This document shows, piece after piece, positions 42,934-55,400 of a stretch of 64,000 bases of DNA (position 1 is its first letter; each line of letters starts with the position of its first letter). The position numbers and the translations under genes were made by a program. The DNA comes from Lumbricus terrestris. Lineage: Eukaryota; Annelida; Clitellata; Crassiclitellata; Lumbricidae. The stretch spans positions 88,885,187-88,949,186 of the forward strand of contig OX457036.1 in assembly GCA_949752735.1 (NCBI GenBank), given 5' to 3'. The notes under the pieces are model-generated. The model saw only the letters and a list, made by a program, of their open reading frames with translations. It did not search any database and was not told the DNA's origin.

Positions 42934-44237
42934 TAGACCTGGGAGTCGACCCCAATAAGTCGACCCCAGTCGACTTGGTCATCCCAAGTCGGGTCGGGTC
43001 GTTTCTGCTCACCGCAACTGACCCCAAGTCGATTTTTGTAGATAGAAGTCACTTGAAGTTGTTTTTACCTCAAGTCGACTTAAACCGACTTGAAACACAA
43101 ACATAGTTAAATTTGCCACTTCAAAAATGATCGTGAGGCAGCTTTTAAGCAGTTTTTGTTGCATAGTGTGTTAATGTGTTTACAAGAATGAATGAGGCCT
43201 TTGCTAAACAGACACTTAGGCTATAGGCTACTGATTATTTTGCCGATAGGACATATCGCGCAGATCTGCCGATCTATTCATATAATTTTAATTTTATGCT
43301 TAGGCCTAAACGTGACGCTTAGGCATGCGCTTAAAGAAAATGGTGAAACAAACGTTACTAAAATACGTGTGCTTATCAAGCAATCAGTGAACTTCTAGTG
43401 GTCAGTGAATTCGGCGCAAAGAAAGCTGGATCTACAAGGCCTATAGGCCTAATAAATCGCTAGCTTGACGCTACTTTGGAGCGCTGCATCTGGAGTTGTC
43501 TGCAGACGGAAAAACTATTGTAGGACCAATTGGACAATGAAAGACTTTACTGTCAGCGAGCAGGCCTAGTAGCTGTAGTAGCCTACTGTAGGATGATGCG
43601 CTTGCAATGCTATATGCTAAGTTGCGAAATGATGTTAGTGGCTAAATAATTATGAAAACAGAATTAAAAATTAGGCTTATCATAACACGCCATTCAGTGC
43701 AAAAATGCAGTCCGCATTCCGCTATTTTTTTAAATCTTAGATCTTGCCCTTTTTACAAATTTATTAAATATTAATATTTAAAAAATAATAATGAGTGTAA
43801 TCTGAATAATCACAGACAATGGACAAGATAAAATTCAACACCTAATAATTTGCCGTCGCATTGTCTAGGTTACTAGATGGCCCAAAGCATCACAAAACTA
43901 TTCAAACTGAAACACAATCAGCTTCAAATGGGCTTAATAGCACTTTAACAAATTCATGCATCAATTAAGTGTTGAGGCCTCATTACTCATTTGTAGGCCT
44001 AAATGAAATTAATGCTTGCAGGAAATTTGGCTTGACTTCTTGCATTAGTAGCAATACGTAGACCTAGGCTAATGGCTAGTACCATGTCACAAGTCGACTT
44101 CAAGTCGGAAGTCGGTTGTTTTTCTGCCAAGTCGGGTCAAGTCATTTTGACGCCGAGAAGTCGACTTCAAGTCGACCTCAAGTCACTTTAGGGTCAAGTG
44201 GGGTTAGATTAGCTGACCAAAGTCACTCCCAGGTCTA
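42934..44237. mobile_element. TAGACCTGGGAGT transposon, copy 2
   Basis: Same ends and orientation as 36876-38153, with its own perfect 8-bp duplication ATCATGTT (42926-42933, 44238-44245). By eye the copies are mostly identical with scattered indels, so both are complete and derive from a recent common source. Confidence 0.9.
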
Positions 44238-44636
44238 ATCATGTTCCTTCATCATTGATTCATTGCTGTGCATTCGGTCTAATGCTGTGCCTCCTTGAAG
44301 TTGATAGATTGTTCGTTGGAGGAACGCATAACATTATTGACACGCGCCTCTGAGTGTGTGTGTATTCGTTTAATAAGCAAAAACAGGTTGGCAAACCGCA
44401 ACCTGGTACATCGAGATAGACAAAAATTACATTGTAATAAAAATATTAATGTTATAGGGAGTAATCAGTTATTGGAATTAAATTGAATCAATAGTTAGAC
44501 TATGCTTTAATAATATGTTTGTAAAGGACTGTAAAGTAAGGATCTTTAAAAGGCGCTGTATAAATTCTGATTGATTGAACCAGACACGATCCTACACATG
44601 ATACACATCATCGGGTAAGATATCCGCTTATCGGCT

Positions 44637-44640
44637 AAAA
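44637..44640 (-). terminator. Pol III terminator of tRNA-Ser
   Basis: TTTT on the minus strand, seven bases past the tRNA 3' end. Confidence 0.7.
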
Positions 44641-44647
44641 TTATTTT

Positions 44648-44729
44648 CGACGAGGATGGGATTCGAACCCACGCGGGGAGACCCCAATGGATTAGCAGTC
44701 CATCGCCTTAACCACTCGGCCACCTCGTC
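44648..44729 (-). tRNA. tRNA-Ser (anticodon GCT)
   Basis: 82 nt starting GACGAGGTGGCCGAGTGG. The acceptor stem GACGAGG pairs with CCTCGTC. D-arm A-box TGGCCGAGTGG, anticodon GCT (44694-44696) flanked by ACT and AATC, long variable arm GGGGTCTCCCC as in serine tRNAs, and T-loop GGTTCGAATCC. No intron; CCA is not encoded. A Pol III TTTT terminator follows on the minus strand at 44640-44637. It reads as intact and probably functional. Confidence 0.97.
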
Positions 44730-45716
44730 ATCGGTGAACCACATTGTGATTTAATTATAAGATGTCCTGTGTCCTAGTTTCCATAGAACCATTTAGTTAG
44801 GCCTACAAGTCACAGGGACAGGGTAGGGTAGGCCCCTATAGACCATAATTACGCACAGGTGAACTGTTAAGCACCGAACCAACATTAGAGATTTTGTGAA
44901 TTTTATATCAACCATTAAGCCAATATAGCTATAGCTTGCATCTCTAAATAAGACTCGCGCAACATGGTAGGCTACCACCGTATCGGTTATCCTTAGACTA
45001 ATTGGGAGTGTAAAGCTATGTAGGCGTAGGGCCCGATATGTTAGGCCTATAGGCCTATGTTTTGTCGCGGAGGGGAAATTCCACGGAGGCCATGGCATGG
45101 TTCATTAGGCCTACATAGGCCTATACTCAAAGCAGAGTCCAAATAGCAGGGCAGCAGAGCTGTTTTTAAGAAAATTTTTGAACTGCACAACTTCTATCCT
45201 TTCCCATTATCCATGGTAAATTACTTCCAATCGGAGGACAATGACCTATTTTGCTAGTTTTAGCTGTACAAAAGTGCTTTTACAACTGCACAAACCCGTT
45301 TAGAACTGCACATTTTGTGTATAACTGCACGTTAAAAAAGCCCTGCCATATAGGCGGAGTCTTGATCCTATGTGTGCGTGTGTGGAGGACCAACGAACGG
45401 CAGGACAATCGCCGAGGCGCGAAGCGCCGAATTATCCGAATAGGGTAGACCCGGTATGGGGATTGGGGAGAATTTTTAAAATTAAATTTCCATAGGCCTA
45501 CTGCAATGGTAGAAATTTAGGCTGTCCTTTTAACGAAATTGTTCATCATTTCAGTGCTGATGAATGTGATGATCGTGGTTAAGACTTAAAAACTTCAGGA
45601 GTCCCCCTTCTAATTATTAAGGAAAAAATGTAAACTTCTACACTGTATAATGGTGACATTTTAATTTAAGCTCGCCAAATTTCTCATGATTCCATTGCTG
45701 GAGGACATGCTTTAAG
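44730..45716. other. Intergenic stretch, no gene recognised
   Basis: Dense in TAGGCCTA-type octamers (44790-45125). Short open frames only. Confidence 0.4.
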
Positions 45717-45724
45717 ATGCCCGC

Positions 45725-46084
45725 CAGGACCGGATTAAGGCATGTTCAACATGTTCGGCCGAACAGCCCCCACACGTGCGAAAGAATTTAGATGAGAAAA
45801 TTTGTATATTTTGAGCAAAATTCGACCAAACGACTAAAAAGTCGTCATCTATTTTTGGCAGGGAAAAATCGGTAGCTTAGGCCTAGGTTATGTTCTACAG
45901 AAAATTCGATCAAACGACTAAAAAAGGTAGTCAGTTACTTTTTGGCAGGGAAAAATCGGTAGGCCCATGTTCCACAAAAATTTCGACCAAACGACTAAAA
46001 ATGGTCATAGGCCTAAGAATTTTCGGTCGCAGATCCGCAAAAAATTTCCCGAACAGGGCCCCCACATTTCTTAATCCGGCCCTG
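45725..46084. mobile_element. hAT MITE, CAGGGGCGGATTAAG family, copy 2
   Basis: Ends CAGGACCGGATTAAGG and CTTAATCCGGCCCTG, perfect 8-bp duplication ATGCCCGC (45717-45724, 46085-46092). Three AACGACTAAAAA modules inside; opposite orientation to 22115. Confidence 0.9.
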
Positions 46085-46182
46085 ATGCCCGCTCCATTGG
46101 TTTCAAGTTTTGAATTTCCACACCTGTAACCAAATAGGCCTAGCATTCAGCTGTCATCTTAATAAAATAAGATAGTCGTGGT

Positions 46183-47300
46183 CATGGGCGCCCGCACATA
46201 GGGGCAAGAGGGGGCACTTGCCCCCCCTGGAAAATTGAAACCTATGTTTTTTTAACCACTACTTTTGGGTTTTTAACAAATTTCTTTGCATTAATGCACC
46301 ATTGATACGAATGATACAGACAATGAAAGTCGGAAATCCACATTTAGAGATCTCTATAGAAATAAACATGCTTTTATAACTTTCTGCCTTGCATGTTCAA
46401 GCTCTTTCTAAAAACTCTTACAATGACCATTGGCTTTCAACCTTCCTGTGGGCACCCATGCAAACAGCAGACCTATCGATTATGGCCTACTTAAGTGGAA
46501 TCCAGCTTTAATGCAATTAATCACAACTGAAAAAAATTAAATACTAACGCAAAAATTTGAAAATTTCTCAAAGTACACTGAAAATTCATCAGGGAGATCT
46601 GCTTATTCCCCAGCATTGTAATTATATAAACCAAGTCCGCTATAAGCCAGGCTCCATTTTGTCCATTTAGCAAGCTGCCAGTACAGAATCCAGGGAGGTC
46701 AAACTGTAGATAAACTTGGCTCTGGTTATCACGCCTCAGGATTTAAACCCAAAACTGACAGAGATCTGTTAAAAAGAATTGATACCCGCACTCATCTGAT
46801 CCTCAGATCCTCCACCTTCCTAAACGACACCCGTATTAACAGTTCCTCTGGCTACCAGACTCGGACCTCTTTCTGACTACTCTTGGGAATAGGCTTCTGA
46901 CTCGATGCAGAACATGTGAAACTGCTGGTGCCCTGCGATTGGCTTTCGAGTGTCGCTTTATAAGCAGCTGAAGGAGCTATTACCCCTTGCAAACGGACAC
47001 CTTTTTCGTTCATTTAGTCATTCGTTCATTCTATGGAATTATAAAGCGCACCTTTAGGAAACTACTTTTTAACATAGATCTGCTATTTGATTTGTTACAA
47101 ATTTCTAAGGAAACAATTCATATTAAAAATTATGCACAAAATGAAACTGAGAAATTTGCATAAGAAACCTCTTTGAAAAATACCCGTATTCCTAATTTCC
47201 ATGCAGCATTGCATTTCAAGCTCTTACTACTACAAAATTTAATGGTGACTATCGTAAAAATTTTGCCCCCCCCCTGCGAAAATTTCTGCGGGCGCCCATG
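46183..47300. mobile_element. hAT element, CATGGGCGCCCGCA ends, 1.1 kb
   Basis: Ends CATGGGCGCCCGCA and TGCGGGCGCCCATG with a perfect 8-bp duplication GTCGTGGT (46175-46182, 47301-47308). No transposase; an eroded SINE-like piece at about 47020-47065. Confidence 0.9.
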
Positions 47301-47691
47301 GTCGTGGTTTAGGCAAAGACTTCAGTGTTTCCTTCCAATTGTTTACATTTGTTTGTATTTGTACACCGTCACCGTAGCATGTTAAGCTCTCATCTTTACA
47401 AAATTACTCTCGATAGCCTATCAGTGCTCAGAGACGTGGTTTAAGATTTCAATAATTTCCCTCCCATTGTATAAAATGTTTTTATTTTGCTCACTGTATT
47501 GTAGCCTTACATTTTAAGCTGTCATCTTTAAAAAAATTACTCAACATGGATAAACAGTAGAATACTAGAAATTTATAATGAAATTCATGAAAAATTATTT
47601 CTGAAGCATCTCCGTTTGCCCCCCCCCCCTCATCTGCCCATCACAAACTTGGAGGAAACCGTCCATGCGGTGAGATTGTACACAACGGGGA

Positions 47692-48102
47692 CAGGGGCGG
47701 ATCCAGGGGGGCCAATCCGGCCATGCCCTCCCCACATTTAAAAACTGCATGAAACGTGGCCACCCCATTTGGTTTCAACAAGCCATTAAATATATGCAGT
47801 GGGAGAGAAAAACAGGACATCAGGCCCCCCCATTACAAAATCGTATGGGACCGTGGCCCCCTCCCCCGTTCGATTTAACGGTTGAAACGGTATCTTCTTT
47901 CCTGAAAAATTGGTCGACGACTAAAAAAAACGTCATCAACTTTTTGGGCGGATGACTCGGTACCTTTTTCCGGAAAATATTGGTCAATGACTATAAAAAA
48001 GGTCATCAACTTTTTTGGCGGCGAAAATAATTTTTTTCCCCTGTTCCACCAACAAGATCGAAAATTTTGTCCCCCCCTTCGAACGTTCTGGATCCGCCAC
48101 TG
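47692..48102. mobile_element. hAT MITE, CAGGGGCGGATCCAGG family, copy 1
   Basis: Ends CAGGGGCGGATCCAGG and CTGGATCCGCCACTG; flanks AACGGGGA / ATCGGTGA match at 6 of 8. Two GACTA(T)AAAAAA(C/G)GTCATC modules. Confidence 0.75.
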
Positions 48103-48233
48103 ATCGGTGATAGCCACAATATGCCCCTCTCCTTCGTGATGGGGAACACCACCATGGCGGGGAAGCATAGGCCTACATAAGTTGGGTTAAGACAAGTTGC
48201 CGTAGCGACCTCATGAAAGCCATAGGAACAGAC

Positions 48234-48501
48234 CAGGGGCGGATCCAAGGGGACAAATCCGGCCATGCCTCCATTCATAAATGTCCTCTCTCCCATTAGA
48301 TTTCAATGGTAAAAAGGTCATCAGATTTTTTGGCAGGGAAAATTGTGTAGACCTATAGATCTTTTATTTCAAGGCAAGTTCGACGAAATGTCTAAAAAGC
48401 CATTTCTTCAGTTTTTTTCGGTGAAAGATAAAAATAATTTTTTTGCCTACCTGAGACAAAAAATCTTGGGCCCCCTTCGAAAATTTCTGTATCCGCCTCT
48501 G
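48234..48501. mobile_element. hAT MITE, CAGGGGCGGATCCAGG family, copy 2
   Basis: Ends CAGGGGCGGATCCAAGG and CTGTATCCGCCTCTG; flanks GAACAGAC / GAACAAAC differ at one base. Confidence 0.8.
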
Positions 48502-49351
48502 GAACAAACAGGCCATGGCCCCTCAATACGGTCAACACTCTTACCGTCATTATATAAAGAGGAGCTTGAAGTCAGAACATTGTCTATAATCTATATGTAA
48601 TGATCGAGTTGACATGCGAAGGTCGGAACAAAGGGTGAGTCTAACTATAATAATTGTATTATAATAGGGGCGTCTTGGTCTGTTGCCGCCAAAACTATAA
48701 GCTCAATGAAGCTCATTATATCAAGCGTCGACTTCTCAACTTACCGCCATACAGCTTTCTTCGGAAAATAAAGGCGCCACTGTTTCGCGGGCTTTAGGCT
48801 TTAGCGCGATAATCTCAGCCAATAAGAAGGCACAATCATTTTGGCGTCGTCAGTCAGCGCGTTGAGCCGTTGACAGAAGTTACTAGAAGGGTCACGCCCT
48901 CAAGCGAACAACAGACCTAGCCTGTTACAGGTCTGCAGCGAAAGGGTCTACAACGGCGATGTTCGTCACACTCGTACCACGAAGGAATAACACCCGAATC
49001 TTGAAAATAAGCCACTCAGCCGCTTCATAAATATTAATTGGAAATAAACCTAGGCCTACAACTGAACTCTGCGATTTCAGTTTGACTATATATCCAGTCC
49101 GAACTTTCCAATTCTGTTCAATAATGTTTAATATATAGGCTATAATTTGAAATCCCCCCCCTTATTCAACAATCCGTTTGACAGACTGCAGCCGGTTAGG
49201 CCTACAGCGTAGGCTGAAAATCAGGGTTGTACTATTAAATTTTTAAGTGAGTAGCGTACACGCTAAGGAAAAAATTTCGTTCTTGGGCAAGGAAAAATTT
49301 CATCTTTAGTCGCCGCCGAAAATCTGATGACCTTTTTTTAGTCGTTTGTCC

Positions 49352-49722
49352 CATGGGCGGAGACCTAGGGGGGGACAGCGGGGGACGGTCCCCCTCAATA
49401 AAAGTGTTGGAGGGGACGGCCCATGCATTTGTCCCCCCCAATGTTTGAGCGTGAAGACTTTTTTTGGCGGCGAAAATAGAAAATTTGGTCGAGATTTTGG
49501 GCGGATGACTAAAAAAAAAAAAAGTCATCAACTTTTTTGGCGGCGAAAATAGAAAATTTCGTCGAGATTTTGGCCGGTTGACTAAAAAAAAAAAAAGGTC
49601 ATCAACTTTTTCGGCGGCGAAAATACAATTTTGTTTCCAGATTTCGCCGGTCGTCAGAAATTTTTCGGAAAATCTCGCGTCTTTCCGTCCCCCCCAATTC
49701 TCGGCCCAGGTCTCCGCCTATG
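49352..49722. mobile_element. hAT MITE, CATGGGCGGAGAC family, copy 2, nested
   Basis: Ends CATGGGCGGAGACCTAGG and GTCTCCGCCTATG with a perfect 8-bp duplication GTTTGTCC (49344-49351, 49723-49730). The host DNA on both sides also carries GATGACCxTTTTTAGTC modules, so it landed in another MITE. Confidence 0.88.
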
Positions 49723-49825
49723 GTTTGTCCAATTCTCACGGAAGATATAGGCCTACCATTTTATCCGCCAAAAAGTTGATGACCATTTTTAGTCATCATA
49801 GACTATAGGCCTACTTTAAAGGTCT

Positions 49826-49884
49826 GAAAGTGGACGTGCCCCCTCCATCATCAGTTCGATGATGGAGGGGGCACGTCCACTTTC
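49826..49884. repeat. Perfect 27-bp hairpin, 5-nt loop
   Basis: GAAAGTGGACGTGCCCCCTC... (49826-49852) is exactly mirrored at 49858-49884 around AGTTC. It lies next to MITE debris ending CTGGATCCGCCCCTG (about 49951-49965). Confidence 0.9.
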
Positions 49885-49965
49885 CACGCCAAAATGGCTG
49901 GTGAGAAATAATTTTCTAAATGGGGGGCCATGGCCGGGTTGGCCCCCTCCCTGGATCCGCCCCTG

Positions 49966-52343
49966 GGTGGCCCTAATATATTAGGCCTACGCATAGGAGT
50001 AATCAGAATTTTTTAGACCTAACGCCTTGGCCTATTTGTTAACCAGCCTTGATCGGCCGTTGACTGTAGCTTAAATAAATGAGCTCTTGCGTATTATTGC
50101 CAAGGTCGGGCTACAAGGGCGTCAACCCAGAGGCCCTCTATGCACTCTACAGGGCCCCATTAGTTGCAGGCTCTTTTTTTATTTTGTTTACCCTTTCACT
50201 GCATGCGTAATTTAACGGTCTTAACCACGGAAAGGATTCCAAGAGTAGCCTAGCCTAACCAGCCACTACAGGCCTAGATCGAGCCAATAAGTGGTCTGCT
50301 TCCGCATTAGGACTGCTGTAAACAATCATAATTTTTTAATAGCCTATCACGTGTTGATAATAATATTATTGCTGTAGGCCTTAACCTAGATTAGCTTTTA
50401 CTGTGGAAATGTTGAACTTTTTGCGTGGTGTTGCAAGGCCTAATATTTAGCCAAGGTCAGCTCTTGCTCTGTGAAAATTAGCTTGGTGCGGATATAGGGC
50501 GCAGCTGTTGTTGTCTTACGCATGCTGGGATTCGTTTGGGGCAGGCCCACACAAACTTGTTATTGACAGGTCACAGACCCCGTTTTTTCAAGGAAGTAAG
50601 GCACAGGTAAAGAAGACTGTAACAACTTCCCATAAATTTATGCGAATGTTGACGAATGAGCTGTGACATCTGAATGTTATCCGCTTTTACTGTCTTTGAC
50701 TTTACGTGTTTTTAATTTGCATTAAATTGATTTTCAGCTGCTTCATTACGCGATTATTCAAATGAGGCTTCTGCGAATTGTCGAACCTGTAAACATAACA
50801 TCAAATACGTTCTTGGTGCTAATCTGTTTAAGAAGATACTCTTCTGACAACGTGAATCTTCTGGAAGCTCAGAATGCTTCCTAATCTGTCCTCGTTGCAT
50901 TGGACTGGTCTATCGCCAGAAGAGAATGTAAATTGAGGACATGATCTAAGTTTCTTTAAGTGTAAAACTTCTAGTTGGTAACATTATGTTTTATTCCGAA
51001 AGGCATGAAAATTAGCGATGTGCAAACGACACTTTTTTAACTTTTTGATATGACACTGAAATCCTTGCTGTCGAACCAGTCGTTACCTCGACCTTGCATA
51101 GTCTATAGTCTATACTGTGAGATTCGCACTATTAATCTTTTAGATAGGATGAGATGGATATTTCTGATCATTTTCTTAGACATAATGCCGTATTCTTCCT
51201 TATTTGTAAGGCGTTCTAAAAACGTACCCAATGTTTTCCTATCTAAATTATGTGTGACACAGTGTGAGCCTTGATTTGGTGCATGATGATAAAAGGTCGG
51301 ATTGGTTTAACTTTAAGACAGATTTCAGACCAAAGTGCTGTGACTGCGTCGATATAATTATTGTGCTGACAATTTAAAATTATCATTCACTTATTTTACT
51401 TGAACCTATCGCAGTTATTTACGGACTTTACTAGTAATTCGTTTGCGTTTTTAATAGTATTCTTGAACACACGTTTGCGGCGTTGCGTTGGCCGTTGATT
51501 TTGTTTTGGTTGGCTGTGTTGGTCGTCGTTGGTGCGTAAATACAACAATCTCTTAATGAAATGACATCGAAACTTGAGTTAAAAATCAATTAATTGGCTT
51601 AAATATTAAGGTATTACAGCCGTAGATTAATGTGAGGTAGGCGTGTTGTGATGTTCCCGTTGGAAATCCTCGAATGGTTTGTCACTGCCCCGCCCTCAAC
51701 CCTCGGCCTATCAACGCTTGCGTTACAAGTGTTGTATTGGCGTCGGTGCCAGCTGTGAATGGGGTACATTTAAGTTGCCGGTGCATTTGACCGCTATATA
51801 AATGCTGATTATAACCTGCGAGTGTAGCATTCACTGAAAATTTAGGTGATTAGTTTGGTGGCCTAAATATTTTTTGGGTTCGCTTGAATCGTTTCCGGCC
51901 TGGATTGTCCAGACAGAAATCTTCACATCTCAAAAGGGCTTAGCAAGTTTTGATATCCTAGAAGGGCTTATGAAGTTTTGATATCCTTGTAGGCCTGTTG
52001 ATTGAAAAAGGAAGAACCATCTTCCCTGCTCACTCGTAACAATAAAACTATATTGTACTCTTTACAGTTTTTCTTTGCCCCACATTCTTTTCATGCGTGA
52101 ACATACTCGGAGCAGTTACTGTTTAGTTTTTCAATTGTAGTCACATGGAATGCTCCACTGATTCTCTCCAAGGATCCATTGTAAATATTTAAAAAATGTT
52201 TGTGTAGAATTAGAATGCATGTCTTGTAGAGTCCTTCTGATGCACAGCTCTTTGTTTTATTATTTTTATGCAGAAGTGTATGATTCAAGACACCAGACGG
52301 ATTGATTAAGTTATTTAATCGGTCTAATCCGCAGTGTCAGAAG
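49966..52343. other. Repeat-poor region upstream of CPT1; promoter and 5' UTR not located
   Basis: Transposon density drops sharply here. No exon is recognisable. The CPT1 first coding exon has an acceptor just before the ATG, so at least one 5' non-coding exon should lie in this stretch. A TATATAA at 51795 and a GC-richer patch at 51680-51780 are the only weak hints. Confidence 0.4.
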
Positions 52344-52484
52344 ATGGCCGAAGCTCACAGCGCTGTCGCCTTTTCATTTACGGTGTCACCAGAGGGCCTT
52401 GATGTCAGTGTCAACCATGAAGCCCTGAAAGCTGTCTTGTGGAGTGGGCTTAGGTCATGGAAGAAACGTATAGGACGAATGAAG
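52344..52484 (+). CDS. CPT1: CPT1 coding exon 1 (N-terminal regulatory segment)
   Basis: Start AAGATGG is a strong context. Encodes [20 protein letters not shown] through WKKRIGRMK, the malonyl-CoA-sensing N-terminus, with E3 and H5. An acceptor (CCGCAG or TGTCAG) lies just upstream. Donor AAG|GTCAGT, phase 0. Confidence 0.95.
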
Positions 52485-55400
52485 GTCAGTGGTTTCTCCG
52501 CAGCTGCTTGCATTGTCCGTTTGATCTGGTAGTTAATTGGCGAAGCAAATGCTGAGTTCATGTATGTATTTGCGTATAGATGTATATATGCATTCTAAAT
52601 TGTATTCTTTTTATGGATACAGATTTATAAGAAGATCCCCTTGAAAAAGAAGACATCAAGCTGAAACAGTAGTGATAAGATCTGAGCATGTGTTATTGCA
52701 GGAAGGCCATTCCACAGTAAAAGTACCAACAGAGACAGAGTTATCTGGCAGTTGCAATAGCATTGTCTTCATCTCTGTGCCTCTGAGTAGTTTCTTGAAG
52801 GGGCGCTATATAAATGCTAATAATGAATGAATGAATGAATGAATGAATGAATGAATGAATCCCATTCTGTTCTATCATCTAATTTCAAAGCATCCCCTCC
52901 CATTGAAGTCATCCTCATGTGATTAATCATACACATTCTCCTCGTCATACAACAATCAGATTCTGAACTGTTACCATCCTCAGTTCAAATAAGTTACTCC
53001 GTTCTTGCACACAATGCACAGCCGTCATCATGCGTTTCAATTTTGACATTTTAGCGATGCTAATATCTCTTTAAATTTTCTTATAATTATCTTTATTGAT
53101 GGATTTCTCAGAAAACTCAGTAACTTCACTGAATTCATGAAAATAATTATTTTATCGCTTCTACATGTGTAATTAAATGATGTCATAATTGACGTTGAAC
53201 TTTGTCTGATCTGATTTTGTCATTTTCGACAAATACGTTAATTTGTTGTTTCTGAAATAGCAAACTGCTACAAAAACTTGCGGTTGTTGACAGCCCTTCT
53301 TCTCTACCATTGTGATTTCAGACTGATGAAATTTAGATTTATGCAAATTTCTGTGTGCTAATATGATCTAATATTATGTCAGTGATATAGATCTGCATTA
53401 ATCTGATGGATGTTGAAAGTATTCTGAATATGTATTGACAGAACAATTTCATAAATGGCGTCTACCCAGCGTCTCCTGCCAGTTGGGTTGTGACATTGGC
53501 TGTGGTCATTGGCTGCTATCTCGCCGGTTTTGATCTCTCCTTTGGCTGGATTGAGACGCTGCAGATATTTACAAGGTTAGTTTACAGTTGTTGCAAATGA
53601 GCTGAAAAAATTATTATTTGCAATGGCATTGCCCATTGGTGATGTGAGTGATAAGTAAACAATAACACAAGTAGGTACTTGGTAAACAATAGCCCAGGTA
53701 AATAAGTAAGCAATAGCCCAGGTAAATAACTAAGCAATAGCTCGGGTAAATATGTAAACAATAGCAAGGAGATTAATTATTATTTTTACCCAAGGTTTCT
53801 GTAATTCCTCGGGTGTAATATATTGATAAGCAGTGTTAACTCTGGAGTGGTTGTTTTTAATCATTATTATTATTATTATTATTGCTGTGCAGTTTCATTT
53901 TAAATTTTGTCCGTTTTCACATGTGCTGCATGAAAATTCTATATTTATTTAATGTAAATGATAATTTTATTCAAGTCACAAGGAATTACTCAACCCAATT
54001 ATCTTACAGCCAGGGTTATATCTGTTTGCATTTTGGAAAGCCTAATTGAATAGGCCATAATTATATGGCAGATTTGGCCATGTGAACCTCATATGGGTAG
54101 AATTGCTTTCGCTATTTCTGACAGCTATGCTCAGAGCACTTAGTAGCTAATTTGTTAGAGGCCTGTAACATGAATAATTTCGGTTCAATCCTTCACTCGG
54201 AAAGTTACTATGTACATCAATTAATCAGAATTTATATAGTGCCCCTTCAAGGTCCCTCACTCACAATTACTCAGTAACATTGATGTTCTGTAGTATAGTT
54301 GTGTATTCACTATTGATCTTTGGAAGGTAATGGCATTGGCCCTCCTTCCAAAAATCAAATGCAGTTGCGTTGTTATTGCTGTGTCTTATATAACGCACCT
54401 TCAAGGTGATCTACACAGTTCTAAGCGCTCCTAGCCACAGCTACATGAGACAGTTTCTAAGTTCAAAAGGAACATAGTGGTGTGACCTCTAGGCACCAGA
54501 AGGATCGAAACACGGGGCACATTCCAGGTTATAGGGCCAGCCGCCGAGAAAGAGCACGGCTGTATTGTGGTAGTCCATGAGCAAGGGACTAAGAGTTCAG
54601 CTTAGTCAGCTGATCAGATAGTTATTTTAGTAGGTCAAGCACATTGGAAAGGTGCTACATAAATGATTACATTGTCATTGTATGACTAAAGAAGTTGTGT
54701 GTTTTTAGGTTCTTCCATGCTGAATCTCCGTGGGATTTTTATTTCGGTGTTCTACTCTTCTCAACTCTGCTCTGGTTTACTAAAAGCTTGATCTTACGCT
54801 ACACGTTACAAGCGCTTCTGACATACAAAGGATGGATGTATGAACCCCGAAACAAGATGTCACTCGCTACGAAAATCTGGCTTGTAAATATCAACTTTAT
54901 TCTTTGCTTAAATGATGGCTGTGGTAACATATGGTCTGAATATTCATGATGATAACTGAAGTAACTTATTGCTTGTAAAATGAGATCTAGGAGAAACAAA
55001 AAGTTTCTGAAAAGTTGAGGTTTTGGATTTATCCTATTGATGAACTGAAAACATAAAGTTCTGGAACATGGGAGGAATGTGTTTGATGTGGTATGTTTGC
55101 TGTGGGACACGGTAGTCAATTGGTTTGAGCACCCGCTGTTTAACGTAGATAGCACAGACATGAGCCTCTCATGAAATGACATGAGCCTCTCATGAAACGA
55201 CATGAGCCTCATGAAACGGTTACTCTGTAAGAATCTTGTGCAAGTTCTTCGATCACAATTTTGCTCAACGATTGAAGTTTGGTGATCAGAAGCTTTGTGT
55301 ATGCGTAATGATGATAATGCGAACAGGTTGATATGTATGCCTTAAATTTTTGTGTTACTTTTTGCTCTGGACAGGTAGTTGTCAGGGTGCTTGTTGGACG

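Noticed and set aside
48650..49030. Possible promoter with an inverted CCAAT box
   Set aside because: GC-richer than its surroundings with AGCCAATAAG, but no downstream exon was found within several kb and it sits among MITEs.
51795..51801. TATA box for CPT1 (TATATAA)
   Set aside because: CGCTATATAAATGCTGATTA is close to the SINE tail phrase GGGGCGCTATATAAATGC, so it may be SINE debris. No first exon with a clear donor follows.
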